A DNA stretch of 64,000 nt from Pedobacter duraquae (GTDB taxonomy: Bacteria; Bacteroidota; Bacteroidia; Sphingobacteriales; Sphingobacteriaceae), in assembly GCF_004362245.1 (NCBI RefSeq), contig NZ_SNWM01000003.1, forward strand, positions 558,001 through 622,000, given 5' to 3'. The translations under genes were made by a program, and so were the position numbers. The notes under the pieces are model-generated. The model did no database searches. It saw only the letters and a list, made by a program, of their open reading frames with translations, and was not told where the DNA came from. Positions 44,534-53,410 of this stretch are shown here, in pieces; the stretch's first letter is position 1, and every line of letters starts with the position of its first letter.

Positions 44534-45871
44534 ATGGTCAAAGCTTCGGATTTTGGAAATGATTTTAGCTGGGGTATTGCCACAGCGGCAGCACAAATTG
44601 AAGGGGCGTCTGAGTCGTATGGTAAAGGACCTAGCATTTGGGATACATTTACAAAACGCTCTGGTAAAATTAAAAATGGGCACAGGCTTCAGGATGCCTG
44701 CGATTTCTATCACCGGTACCGGGAAGATGTTGCGATGGTTAAATATCTTGGGTTCTCCATATTTCGTTTTTCTATAGCATGGTCCAGAATTTTCCCTGAG
44801 GGGCGATCGGCGGTTAACTGGGAGGGGGTTAGGTTTTATCATAATCTGATTGACGAATGTCTACTTAACGGGATTATGCCTTATATCACTTTATACCATT
44901 GGGATTTGCCGGAGGTGCTGGAAGAGATGGGAGGCTGGACCGCTTTTAGCATTAATAATGCCTTTAACGAATTTGTTGAGTTTTGTGCCAGACAATATGG
45001 CGACAAGGTAAAGAACTGGATTGTTTTGAATGAACCGTTTGGATTTACTTCACTAGGGTATATGCTCGGTATCCATGCTCCTGGAAAAACCGGATTAACA
45101 AATTTTTTCTCTGCTGTACAACATGCTGCAATTGCGCAGGCAGATGGGGGAAGAATTCTTCGGGCGGAGATCAGAAATGCGAATATTGGTACTACTTTCT
45201 CCTGCTCAGAGATTATTCCATACACTGACAGAGATTCAGATGTGCTGGCGGCCGAAAGAGTTGATTGCCTGGTAAACCGTTTGTTTGTTGAGCCGACGCT
45301 AGGCATGGGCTTTCCTGAAATGGATTGGGATGTGATGGAACGCTTTGCGGTGCAACACTCGACTTGGAGGCATAAAGAGCGATTGAGTTTTGAGTTTGAT
45401 TTTATAGGTTTACAGAATTACTTTCCACTAACCATTAAATATAATGCGTTTGTTCCCGTTGTACAAGCTTGGGAGGTAAAGGCAAAGAGCAGAAAGAAAC
45501 CCCATACCTATATGGGCTGGGAGGTTAATGGGGAAAGCTTCTACAGGGTTATTAAGCAGTTTGCTGCTTATCCTGGCATCAAAAACATCATGATCACCGA
45601 AAATGGCGCGGCATATGTTGATCACCTGAACGATGGTGTAGTGGCTGACGAACAGAGAATTGCTTATTTCAAGGAATACCTTTCTGCCGTACTCAAGGCA
45701 AAACAAGAGGGCATGCCTATAACAGGCTATATGGCATGGACGTTAATGGATAATTTTGAGTGGGCCGAAGGGTTTAATGCGCGCTTTGGCCTGGTGCATA
45801 CAGATTTTAAGACCCAACAGCGTACGGTGAAAGATTCCGGACACTGGTTCCGTACTTTTCTAAATTCTTAG
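44534..45871 (+). CDS. GH1 beta-glucosidase
   Basis: 445 residues, full length. It hydrolyses beta-glucosides by a retaining mechanism. The acid/base is Glu167 (NWIVLNEPFG) and the nucleophile Glu356 (IMITENGAAY). DFSWGIATAAAQIEGA at the N-terminus and FRFSIAWSRIFPEG and ITLYHWDLPEVLEE in the barrel are GH1 hallmarks; MAWTLMDNFEWAEGFNARFGLVHTDF closes the aglycone side. No signal peptide is seen, so it is probably cytoplasmic. It ends just before a terminator-like stem. Confidence 0.95.
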   Translation: MVKASDFGNDFSWGIATAAAQIEGASESYGKGPSIWDTFTKRSGKIKNGHRLQDACDFYHRYREDVAMVKYLGFSIFRFSIAWSRIFPEGRSAVNWEGVRFYHNLIDECLLNGIMPYITLYHWDLPEVLEEMGGWTAFSINNAFNEFVEFCARQYGDKVKNWIVLNEPFGFTSLGYMLGIHAPGKTGLTNFFSAVQHAAIAQADGGRILRAEIRNANIGTTFSCSEIIPYTDRDSDVLAAERVDCLVNRLFVEPTLGMGFPEMDWDVMERFAVQHSTWRHKERLSFEFDFIGLQNYFPLTIKYNAFVPVVQAWEVKAKSRKKPHTYMGWEVNGESFYRVIKQFAAYPGIKNIMITENGAAYVDHLNDGVVADEQRIAYFKEYLSAVLKAKQEGMPITGYMAWTLMDNFEWAEGFNARFGLVHTDFKTQQRTVKDSGHWFRTFLNS

Positions 45872-45875
45872 ACAT

Positions 45876-45905
45876 AAAAAAACTCCCGCTGTTGGCGGGA
45901 GTTCA
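45876..45905. terminator. Terminator between GH1 gene and aconitase
   Basis: AACTCCCGC/GCGGGAGTT (45881-45889 with 45895-45903) forms a 9-bp stem with a 5-nt loop. The A tract on its left gives a T tract on the minus strand, so it mainly ends the aconitase message and only weakly the plus-strand gene. Confidence 0.85.
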
Positions 45906-45919
45906 AAATATCAATTTAA

Positions 45920-48190
45920 CTATTCTGCTACAACCTGACGGCGGATGATATTTAAAGCACCACCTGCTTTAAACCATTCGATCTGTTGTGCATTGTAACT
46001 GTGATTTACTACAATCTCGTCTTTTGACCCATCTGCGTGGTTTAGTACAACAGTTAAAGGAACATTAGGACTGAAGGTTGTTAAACCAACGATATCAATG
46101 ATATCGTCTTCAAGAATCTTATCATAATCTTCTTTATTTGCGAAGGTTAATCCAAGCATACCTTGTTTTTTAAGGTTTGTTTCGTGGATCCTTGCAAAGG
46201 ATTTTACAAGTACTGCTCTTACACCAAGGTGACGTGGTTCCATTGCAGCGTGCTCACGACTTGATCCCTCACCGTAGTTCTCATCGCCAACAACAATTGA
46301 TCCAAGGCCTGCGGCTTTGTAATCACGTTGCGTAGCAGGAACAGGTCCATATTCGCCAGTCAGTGCATTTTTAACATCGTCAGTTTTGTCGTTATAGAAG
46401 TTGACAGCACCAATCAGCATGTTATTGGAAATATTATCCAGGTGACCACGGAATTTCAACCATGGACCAGCCATAGAGATATGATCCGTAGTACATTTTC
46501 CTTTTGCTTTGATGAGTAGTCTCAGGCCTTTAAGGTCTGTTCCTTCCCAGGCTGCAAACGGATCAAGTAATTGCAAACGGTGTGATGTTGGAGATACTAA
46601 TACCTGTACGCCACTTCCATCGGCAGCAGGTTGCTGATAACCTGCGTCATCAACAGCAAATCCTTTAACAGGAAGTTCGTATCCAGAAGGTTCGTCAAGC
46701 ATAACTTGCTCGCCTTTATCATTGGTTAATGTATCTGTTAATGGGTTGAAGCTCAAGTCTCCGGCAATAGCCATTGCAGTAACCAATTCTGGAGATCCTA
46801 CAAAAGCAAAAGTATTGGGGTTACCATCAGCACGTTTAGCAAAGTTTCTGTTAAACGAGTGTACGATGGTGTTTTTTTCTTGTTTTTCGGCACCTACGCG
46901 ATCCCACATCCCGATACATGGGCCGCAGGCGTTAGTAAATACTTTAGCGCCGATTTGTTTGAACACATCCAGGAATCCATCACGGTCAATGGTGTAACGG
47001 ATTTGCTCAGAACCTGGGTTGATACAGTATTCAGCTTTTGAAACCAGACCTTTTTCGGCCACTTGTTTCGCGATACTCACTGCTCTTGAAATGTCTTCGT
47101 AAGAAGAGTTTGTACAAGAACCGATCAGACCCACATCAATTTTCATTGGCCATCCGTTTTCGAGCGCTACTTCTTTCATTTTTGAAATTGGCGTAGCCAA
47201 ATCTGGTGTGAAAGGGCCATTCAGATAAGGTTCAAGCTCAGAAAGGTCAATTTCGATTACCTGATCAAAATATTTCTCAGGATCAGCATATACTTCAGCG
47301 TCACCAGTAAGGTGTTCTTTGATGGCATTTGCAGCATCGGCTACTTCAGCGCGACTTGTTGCTCGAAGGTAACGTTCCATGCTCTCATCATAACCGAATG
47401 TAGAAGTGGTTGCACCAACTTCAGCACCCATGTTACAAATTGTTCCTTTACCGGTACAGCTCATGCTTGTTGCGCCTTCACCAAAATATTCAACGATAGC
47501 ACCGGTACCACCTTTTACAGTAAGGATACCTGCTACTTTTAAGATCACATCTTTAGGAGAAGTCCAGCCATTCAGTTTTCCTGTAAGCTTAACTCCAATT
47601 AATTTAGGGAATTTAAGTTCCCATGGCAAACCAGCCATAACATCACAGGCATCTGCACCACCAACACCGATAGCAACCATCCCTAATCCACCCGCATTTA
47701 CGGTATGTGAATCTGTTCCGATCATCATTCCGCCTGGGAAAGCATAGTTCTCCAGAACAACCTGGTGAATAATACCAGCACCCGGTTTCCAAAAACCGAT
47801 ACCATATTTATTTGATACCGAAGCAAGAAAATCAAAAACTTCTTTACTTTCTGTGTTTGCTGCCGGTAAATCTGTTTCTGCACCAAATTTCGCAGTGATC
47901 AGGTGATCACAGTGCACAGTAGAAGGAACCGCAACTTTCGGTCTGCCTGCCTGCATAAACTGTAAAAGCGCCATTTGCGCAGTTGCATCCTGCATCGCTA
48001 CTCTGTCAGGAGCAAAATCTACATAGTCTGTACCCCTAACAAAAGCGGTATTCGTATTCGCATCCCAAAGGTGGGTGTATAAGATTTTTTCTGAAAGTGT
48101 TAAAGGTCTGCCTACTAATTTGCGGGCCGCTTCTATACGCGGAGCAAAGTTTGCATACACCTTTTTGATCATTTCTATATCAAAAGCCAT
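45920..48190 (-). CDS. Aconitate hydratase
   Basis: 756 residues, full length. The enzyme interconverts citrate and isocitrate in the TCA cycle and carries a [4Fe-4S] cluster. The cluster cysteines are visible: [16 protein letters not shown] and [15 protein letters not shown] (CxxC). [22 protein letters not shown] and [46 protein letters not shown] (swivel domain) are typical. The size and motifs fit the mitochondrial-type family. The promoter region has TAAATTCG, a near match to the -7 consensus, on the minus strand (48233-48240). Confidence 0.95.
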   Translation of the reverse strand: MAFDIEMIKKVYANFAPRIEAARKLVGRPLTLSEKILYTHLWDANTNTAFVRGTDYVDFAPDRVAMQDATAQMALLQFMQAGRPKVAVPSTVHCDHLITAKFGAETDLPAANTESKEVFDFLASVSNKYGIGFWKPGAGIIHQVVLENYAFPGGMMIGTDSHTVNAGGLGMVAIGVGGADACDVMAGLPWELKFPKLIGVKLTGKLNGWTSPKDVILKVAGILTVKGGTGAIVEYFGEGATSMSCTGKGTICNMGAEVGATTSTFGYDESMERYLRATSRAEVADAANAIKEHLTGDAEVYADPEKYFDQVIEIDLSELEPYLNGPFTPDLATPISKMKEVALENGWPMKIDVGLIGSCTNSSYEDISRAVSIAKQVAEKGLVSKAEYCINPGSEQIRYTIDRDGFLDVFKQIGAKVFTNACGPCIGMWDRVGAEKQEKNTIVHSFNRNFAKRADGNPNTFAFVGSPELVTAMAIAGDLSFNPLTDTLTNDKGEQVMLDEPSGYELPVKGFAVDDAGYQQPAADGSGVQVLVSPTSHRLQLLDPFAAWEGTDLKGLRLLIKAKGKCTTDHISMAGPWLKFRGHLDNISNNMLIGAVNFYNDKTDDVKNALTGEYGPVPATQRDYKAAGLGSIVVGDENYGEGSSREHAAMEPRHLGVRAVLVKSFARIHETNLKKQGMLGLTFANKEDYDKILEDDIIDIVGLTTFSPNVPLTVVLNHADGSKDEIVVNHSYNAQQIEWFKAGGALNIIRRQVVAE

Positions 48191-48449
48191 TGATAATATG
48201 GGTTAAAAGGTAATATATTTTAATAATTGTAGCGAATTTACGAAAAAAAACAGGGGTCGGCCATCATCTGCAGATCATTATATTATTTATACAAGTTCTA
48301 AATAATTTGAGCCTTTAGCTTTTGATCAAATACGTAGTTCGTTACCGGACAGTGGTGTTCAGGAATGGACGGTCTCACAATGATCACTTCTTTTAAGTTG
48401 TTGATATTTAGCTTTTTAAATATGTTCTTGAAACTGGCTTAACCTTGGG

Positions 48450-49067
48450 TTACAGTGTTTTGAAAATATATCCCTTTTCAAGTAAAGTCTCAATGGCTTT
48501 AGGGAGGGCGTATTTCACACGTTCAAAAGCTTTTAAACTATCGTGAAAAACGATAATAGACCCATTAGTAGTATGCTTAATTACATTTTGATAACAACCA
48601 TCAGGGCTGAGACCCTGATCAAAGTCGCCGCTCAGCACATCCCACATAATAATTTCCGTGCTTGGCAAGAGCAACCTGATCCCATCGATTTGTTTCTTTT
48701 TTATCCTTCCATAAGGGGGCCTGAATAGGGATGTGGTCATCAATTGCTGACAGCCTTTGAAATTGTCAAGATAATCTGCAGTATCGGTTTTCCAACCTTT
48801 CAGGTGATTGTAGGTATGGTTTCCAACCCGGTGTCCATCAGCTAAAACCTGTTCAAAGAGTTCAGGATGTTTACGTATATTATCGCCAATACAAAAGAAT
48901 GTCGCCTTAACATTAAACGATTTTAAAGTTTTTAAAACAAACGCTGTAACATCGGGTATAGGTCCGTCGTCAAAGGTTAAATAAATAGCTTTTTCTCTGC
49001 GGGATTTATGCCAGGTCAGCGATGGGTAATACCATTTCAACAGCAAGGGAGATTTAACCAGATACAT
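48450..49067 (-). CDS. Polysaccharide deacetylase (NodB-homology) protein
   Basis: 205 residues from the ATG at 49067; a TTG at 49103 in the same frame is less likely because a TACATTTG promoter box (49071-49078) ends 3 nt before the ATG. The NodB domain is complete: motif 1 AIYLTFDDGPIPDVT, motif 2 HRVGNHTYNHLKGW, motif 3 FRPPYGRIKKKQ, then IIMWDVLSGDFDQG and GSIIVFHDSLKAF. The metal triad Asp-His-His is intact. It removes acetyl (or N-acetyl) groups from carbohydrates; the substrate is unknown. It is divergent from the TolC gene. Confidence 0.88.
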   Translation of the reverse strand: MYLVKSPLLLKWYYPSLTWHKSRREKAIYLTFDDGPIPDVTAFVLKTLKSFNVKATFFCIGDNIRKHPELFEQVLADGHRVGNHTYNHLKGWKTDTADYLDNFKGCQQLMTTSLFRPPYGRIKKKQIDGIRLLLPSTEIIMWDVLSGDFDQGLSPDGCYQNVIKHTTNGSIIVFHDSLKAFERVKYALPKAIETLLEKGYIFKTL

Positions 49068-49070
49068 ATT

Positions 49071-49078
49071 CAAATGTA
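49071..49078 (-). promoter_or_regulatory. -7 box abutting the deacetylase start
   Basis: TACATTTG on the minus strand ends 3 nt before the ATG at 49067. It gives a leaderless or near-leaderless message. Confidence 0.55.
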
Positions 49079-49147
49079 AGGATTTGTACCGGTTAGCCTT
49101 CAAAAAGAAACAAGAGGAATTTATTTATACTATTTGAAATTATAATT

Positions 49148-50518
49148 ATGAAAATGATTTTTACCAATAAACTGTTCTCAAAGCTGGCCTGTATTCTTGC
49201 GCTAAGCGTTCTCGGTAGCACGATCAGTAATTCTGCACAAGCTCAGGAGGTGTTGACCATTCAGCAGGCTATTGAGCGGATGCTGCAGAATAATCTAAAC
49301 ATCAAACAGGGTGTTTTAAATGTGGCAACGGCAGATGTTAACTTATCGCAATCACGCGCAGCATTGTTTCCGACATTAAATGGTACACTGTCAGATAATA
49401 TCAGTTTTGGTCGCTCACAGGATCAAAATACATTCCAGATTATCAACCAAAAGCTTTCTACTACAAATGGTAGCCTTTTTACGAGTGTTGATATTTTTAA
49501 TGGTTTTTCTAAGGTAAATGTGATCAGACAAAATAAGATCTTATTGGAGGCTGGAGCTAGCAATCTTGATAAAATTAAAAATGATCTTGTGTTACAGGTA
49601 GTCACTTCTTACTTTCAGGTTGTTTTTAACGAAGATCTGTTAAAGGCTTCTCAGGAGCAACTGGTTGTTGCAAAGCAGACCTTGACGCGTGAAAATGCCC
49701 TGCTTGATGCAGGAAATAAGACCCTGGCAGATATCTCCCAGGCAAAAGCCCAGGTTGCTACTGCAGAGTTGAATGTAACCAATGCACAAAATCAACTGAC
49801 AATTTCCTACTTGACGCTCTCGCAGCTTATGGAAATGCGTGCTGACTCTCAAAATTACAAAGTTGTAGCACCAACAATACAAGATATCGTTTACGCCCAG
49901 AAAAGTTACAATGTTAATGAAGTCTATAATTCATCATTAGCTATCTTCCCCGACATCAAACTGGCTCAGTTAAATCGTCAGGCTGCCGAAAAACAAATCG
50001 ATATTGCCAAAGGGGCGAGATATCCTCGTTTGTCGTTAAACGGTGGTTTAGGTTCTTCTTATTCTTATATTTTTGATTATCCAGATCCTCAACGTAGTTT
50101 TTCTGACCAGGTGAGTCAGCGTTTCAATCAATATATTGGAGCTAGTCTTTCCATCCCAATTTTTAACGGCTACAATGTAAGATCGAACGTAAAAAGAGCG
50201 CGAATCAGTTATGAGGGATATGTGATTCAGGAGCAACTGACAAAAAATACGCTGAATAAAATTATAGCACAGGCAATTGCCGATTTACGTGCAGCAGATG
50301 CGAGATATAGCTCTACATTAAATACTTTCAATGCACAGAAAGATGCGTTCAACGTAATCGAGCAACGGTATAATGTAGGTCTTGTAAATTCATTAGACTA
50401 CAATACTGCCAGAACCAATAGAAATAAAGCTGAAACAGATTTTATACAGGCAAAATACGACTTACTGTTCCGTTCGAAAGTAATAGATTATTATTTAGGT
50501 AAACAAATCGCATTCTAA
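49148..50518 (+). CDS. TolC family outer-membrane efflux protein
   Basis: 456 residues. A signal peptide (FTNKLFSKLACILALSVLGSTISNSAQA) is followed by two repeats of the TolC/OEP alpha-helical barrel fold: LTIQQAIERMLQNNLNIKQGVLNVATADVNLSQSRAALFPTLNGTLSDNIS in the first half and LSIPIFNGYNVRSNVKRARISYEGY in the second. The protein is the outer-membrane duct of tripartite efflux or type I secretion systems. The next gene (54 nt) encodes the membrane-fusion adaptor. An internal in-frame ATG at 49154 is an equally possible start. Confidence 0.9.
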   Translation: MKMIFTNKLFSKLACILALSVLGSTISNSAQAQEVLTIQQAIERMLQNNLNIKQGVLNVATADVNLSQSRAALFPTLNGTLSDNISFGRSQDQNTFQIINQKLSTTNGSLFTSVDIFNGFSKVNVIRQNKILLEAGASNLDKIKNDLVLQVVTSYFQVVFNEDLLKASQEQLVVAKQTLTRENALLDAGNKTLADISQAKAQVATAELNVTNAQNQLTISYLTLSQLMEMRADSQNYKVVAPTIQDIVYAQKSYNVNEVYNSSLAIFPDIKLAQLNRQAAEKQIDIAKGARYPRLSLNGGLGSSYSYIFDYPDPQRSFSDQVSQRFNQYIGASLSIPIFNGYNVRSNVKRARISYEGYVIQEQLTKNTLNKIIAQAIADLRAADARYSSTLNTFNAQKDAFNVIEQRYNVGLVNSLDYNTARTNRNKAETDFIQAKYDLLFRSKVIDYYLGKQIAF

Positions 50519-50572
50519 TATAAACGTTATTTTACGCTCCCAATCCTTAAACAATAAAACAAACAAAATACA

Positions 50573-51931
50573 ATGAAACTAAAACACATACTAATTGCAA
50601 TCGGAATATTAGTGGCCCTATTGATTGGCCTCAAGCTTGCCGGAGTTATCGGTGGAGAAAAGACCGAAAAGGTGACCGTTGAGAAAGCCGAAGACAGAAC
50701 AGTAATTGAAACAGTGACGGCGAGTGGTAAGATACAGCCTGAAACAGAAGTGAAATTGAGTTCTGAAGTTTCTGGTGAAGTTGTAGAATTACTGGTTAAG
50801 GAAGGTGATGTTGTAAAAAAAGGTCAGCTGCTATGTAAAGTAAGACCTGATGTGTTGAAATCTGGTTTTGACAGAGCTCAAGCATCTTACAGCTCTCAAA
50901 AGGCTAGTGTTGCTTCGTCTGAGCAACAACTAAAGCAATCGCAGGGTAACTTTGTTAATGCTGAAGCCACCTACAAAAGGAATGTAGAATTATATAATAA
51001 AAAAGTGATTTCTGCTGCAGAGTTTGATGCCGCGAAGGCAGCATTCCTTACTGCAAAAACAAATCTTGAGAGTGCTAAACAAAATGTTATTGGAGCTAAA
51101 TTTGGGCTGGAGCAGTCTGGAGCGAATGTTCAGGAAGCAAGTGCGAATTTAGCTAAAGCAACAATTTTTGCTCCTGTAGATGGTGTCATTTCCAAATTAT
51201 CTGTTGAGTTGGGCGACCGTATCTTGGGTACTGCGCAATTTGCAGGTACAGAGATTATGCGTATTTCAAACCTTACTTCGATGGAAGTTAACGTTGATGT
51301 GAACGAGAACGACATCAACAGAGTAAATGTGGGAGATAGTGCCGTTATTGAGGTTGATGCTTTTGCCGACAAAAAGTTTAGAGGTATTGTTACAGAGATT
51401 GCAAGCTCATCGAAAGATGTGGGTACTACCGCTTCTACCTCAGTTGATCAGGTAACGAATTTCCTGGTTAAGATCAGAATTATCGCTGATTCTTACTCCG
51501 GTGTGAAAGGCGGAGCTAAAGATCTTCCATCGCCATTCAGACCAGGATTATCTGCTACGGTAGATATTCAGAGTGAGTCTGTAAAAGGGTTATCTGTACC
51601 AATCCAGGCGGTTTTTACAGGAGCTAAAGATAAGGCAAATGAAAACCCTGCAACTTCAAGCAACGATGGTAGCGCAGATAAACAGAAATCGAAGCTGACA
51701 GATAAAACAGTTAAACAATACATCTACACCTATGCGAACGGTGTAGTGAAATCTGTGGAAGTGACTACAGGGATTCAGAATGATCAGTTTATCATCATCA
51801 AGTCTGGTATCAAAGCGGGTGCAGAGGTAGTTTCAGGTCCGTATTCAGCAATTCAGAATCGCTTGAAAGACGGTATGAAGGTAGAAAAAACTACTAAAGA
51901 TCAACTGTTTGCAACGCCCGCTAAAAAGTAG
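50573..51931 (+). CDS. Efflux periplasmic adaptor (HlyD/MacA-type membrane-fusion protein)
   Basis: 452 residues. An N-terminal membrane anchor (residues ~5-25, LIAIGILVALLIGLKLAGVIGG) precedes a lipoyl-like half (IQPETEVKLSSEVSGEVVELLVKEGDVVKKGQLLCKV), a long coiled coil (about 95-200), the second lipoyl half (ATIFAPVDGVISKLSVELGDRILG) and beta-barrel domains with SGLSATVDIQSESVKGLSVPIQAVF. A Lys/Asp/Ser-rich insert lies near residue 355. It is adjacent to tolC, but no ABC, RND or MFS pump follows; the next gene is gpsA across a terminator. Confidence 0.9.
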   Translation: MKLKHILIAIGILVALLIGLKLAGVIGGEKTEKVTVEKAEDRTVIETVTASGKIQPETEVKLSSEVSGEVVELLVKEGDVVKKGQLLCKVRPDVLKSGFDRAQASYSSQKASVASSEQQLKQSQGNFVNAEATYKRNVELYNKKVISAAEFDAAKAAFLTAKTNLESAKQNVIGAKFGLEQSGANVQEASANLAKATIFAPVDGVISKLSVELGDRILGTAQFAGTEIMRISNLTSMEVNVDVNENDINRVNVGDSAVIEVDAFADKKFRGIVTEIASSSKDVGTTASTSVDQVTNFLVKIRIIADSYSGVKGGAKDLPSPFRPGLSATVDIQSESVKGLSVPIQAVFTGAKDKANENPATSSNDGSADKQKSKLTDKTVKQYIYTYANGVVKSVEVTTGIQNDQFIIIKSGIKAGAEVVSGPYSAIQNRLKDGMKVEKTTKDQLFATPAKK

Positions 51932-51962
51932 GCTTCGCCAATCATAATATTTAAGTAAATTG

Positions 51963-51994
51963 TCCCGGTTTAAAACATTAAGCCGGGATTTTTT
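51963..51994 (+). terminator. Terminator between the adaptor gene and gpsA
   Basis: TCCCGGTTTAA pairs with TTAAGCCGGGA (51963-51973 with 51978-51988; one G-U pair) around a 4-nt loop, followed by T6. It ends the tolC-adaptor operon. Confidence 0.88.
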
Positions 51995-52005
51995 ATTTAC
52001 ATACT

Positions 52006-53004
52006 ATGTTACCAAAGGTTGCCATGATTGGTGGGGGTAGTTGGGCTACCGCTATCATTAAGATGCTTTCAGATAATATTAAGGAGAAAGAAATCTATTG
52101 GTGGATGCGCAGTACCGAAGCTATTGCCCACATACAAAAGTATCACCATAATCCTAACTATCTTAGTTCGGTAGAGATCAGGTTGCCCGAAAACCATATT
52201 TCCGATAATATCAAAGAAATTATTCGTCAGGCGGAATATGTGGTCCTTAATGTACCTGCTGCATTTTTAAAGGAATCACTAGCGGAAGTGACTGCGGAAG
52301 ATCTCAAAGGAAAAAAGATAGTTTCTGCTATTAAGGGGATTGTACCTGATGAAAATCAAATCATTGGAGAATTTATGCACGACAAGTATCAGATTCCTCT
52401 GGAGGATATCCTGGTAATCAGTGGGCCGTGTCATGCTGAAGAAGTGGCATTGGAAAAACTTTCTTATATCACTATTGCATCCATGAATGTGGATACTGCG
52501 CAAAACTTTGCGAAGTTGCTTAATACACGCTCCATTAAAACTAATGTTTCTGACGATATATTTGGGACTGAATATGCTGCGGTACTGAAGAATATATATG
52601 CTGTTGCGAGCGGAATTTGTCACGGGCTTGGTTATGGAGACAATTTTCAGGCTGTATTGATTTCGAATGCGATCAGGGAGATCAACAGCTTTGTCAACGC
52701 TGTACATCCTATTACAAGAGACATTATGGAGTCTGCGTATCTAGGCGATTTACTGGTTACGGCTTATTCGCAGTTTAGCAGAAACAGGACTTTCGGTAAT
52801 ATGATTGGTAAAGGCTACACGGTTAAGTCGGCCCAGCTAGAGATGAATATGGTGGCCGAAGGGTATTATGCTGCACGCTGTATGCATTTTATCAACAAGA
52901 AATATAAAGTAGAAATGCCGATTAGCAGGGCGGTGTACGCGATTTTATATGAAAAGCATTCGCCACAAATAGAAATGAGGCTACTTACTGAGCAGTTGAA
53001 CTAA
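52006..53004 (+). CDS. gpsA: Glycerol-3-phosphate dehydrogenase [NAD(P)+]
   Basis: 332 residues. It makes sn-glycerol-3-phosphate for phospholipids. The N-terminal dinucleotide motif is IGGGSWATAIIKMLSDN; ISGPCHAEEVALEK and TEYAAVLKNIYAVASGICHGLGYGDN carry the catalytic Lys, and MESAYLGDLLVTAYSQFSRNRTFGNMIGKG is conserved. It starts 12 nt after the upstream terminator, so transcription probably starts within or just after it; no TAnnTTTG box is evident. Confidence 0.96.
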   Translation: MLPKVAMIGGGSWATAIIKMLSDNIKEKEIYWWMRSTEAIAHIQKYHHNPNYLSSVEIRLPENHISDNIKEIIRQAEYVVLNVPAAFLKESLAEVTAEDLKGKKIVSAIKGIVPDENQIIGEFMHDKYQIPLEDILVISGPCHAEEVALEKLSYITIASMNVDTAQNFAKLLNTRSIKTNVSDDIFGTEYAAVLKNIYAVASGICHGLGYGDNFQAVLISNAIREINSFVNAVHPITRDIMESAYLGDLLVTAYSQFSRNRTFGNMIGKGYTVKSAQLEMNMVAEGYYAARCMHFINKKYKVEMPISRAVYAILYEKHSPQIEMRLLTEQLN

Positions 53005-53047
53005 AACAAATCATTGGTAGGTGATGTTCTTAAGAAAAATCACTACC

Positions 53048-53359
53048 ATGAAAAGAAAATATTTAGGAGGGTTACTTACCCTCGCTATTGCTGCTGTGCT
53101 CAGCTTTTCTGCCCAGGCGCAGGAAAAGAAAACAGTAGGACAAAAGATCGATAAAACCGCTACTAGTGTGGGTAATAAAACTGCGGAGGTAGCTGTTAAA
53201 GGTGCTTCTAAAATCACCGATAAAACTTACAAGGGTAAGATGGCTCCCAATGGAACAGATGTTTATATTGATGGTAAAAACCGGAAATACTATGTCAATA
53301 AAAAAGGTGGGAAAGTTTACCTGAAAGCTTCTCAGATTAAAGACAGGCCAGTAAATTAG
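53048..53359 (+). CDS. Small basic exported protein
   Basis: 103 residues from the ATG at 53048. Upstream in-frame GTG (53021) and ATG (53024) would add residues before a clean signal peptide (MKRKYLGGLLTLAIAAVLSFSAQAQ), so I chose 53048. The mature part is Lys-rich and ends with DGKNRKYYVNKKGGKVYLKASQ, which resembles the PBCV-specific basic adaptor motif (GG-x-YY-x-N-x-x-G-x-KVY). The function is unknown. It ends at a bidirectional terminator. Confidence 0.7.
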   Translation: MKRKYLGGLLTLAIAAVLSFSAQAQEKKTVGQKIDKTATSVGNKTAEVAVKGASKITDKTYKGKMAPNGTDVYIDGKNRKYYVNKKGGKVYLKASQIKDRPVN

Positions 53360-53360
53360 G

Positions 53361-53400
53361 CATAAAAAAAGCTCCCGGATATTCCGGGAGCTTTTTTTAT
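53361..53400. terminator. Bidirectional terminator, near copy of the one at 33843
   Basis: An 18-bp perfect stem, ATAAAAAAAGCTCCCGGA (53362-53379) with its complement (53383-53400), has a 3-nt TAT loop. The arms are identical to the core of the palindrome at 33843-33884. It serves the small basic protein gene and the convergent helicase gene. Confidence 0.92.
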
Positions 53401-53410
53401 AAGAATCTGT

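Noticed and set aside
48191..48449. Promoter-bearing tRNA or sRNA in the acn-deacetylase gap
   Set aside because: No strong promoter-terminator pair or stable fold was seen; only a degenerate -7-like box on the minus strand.
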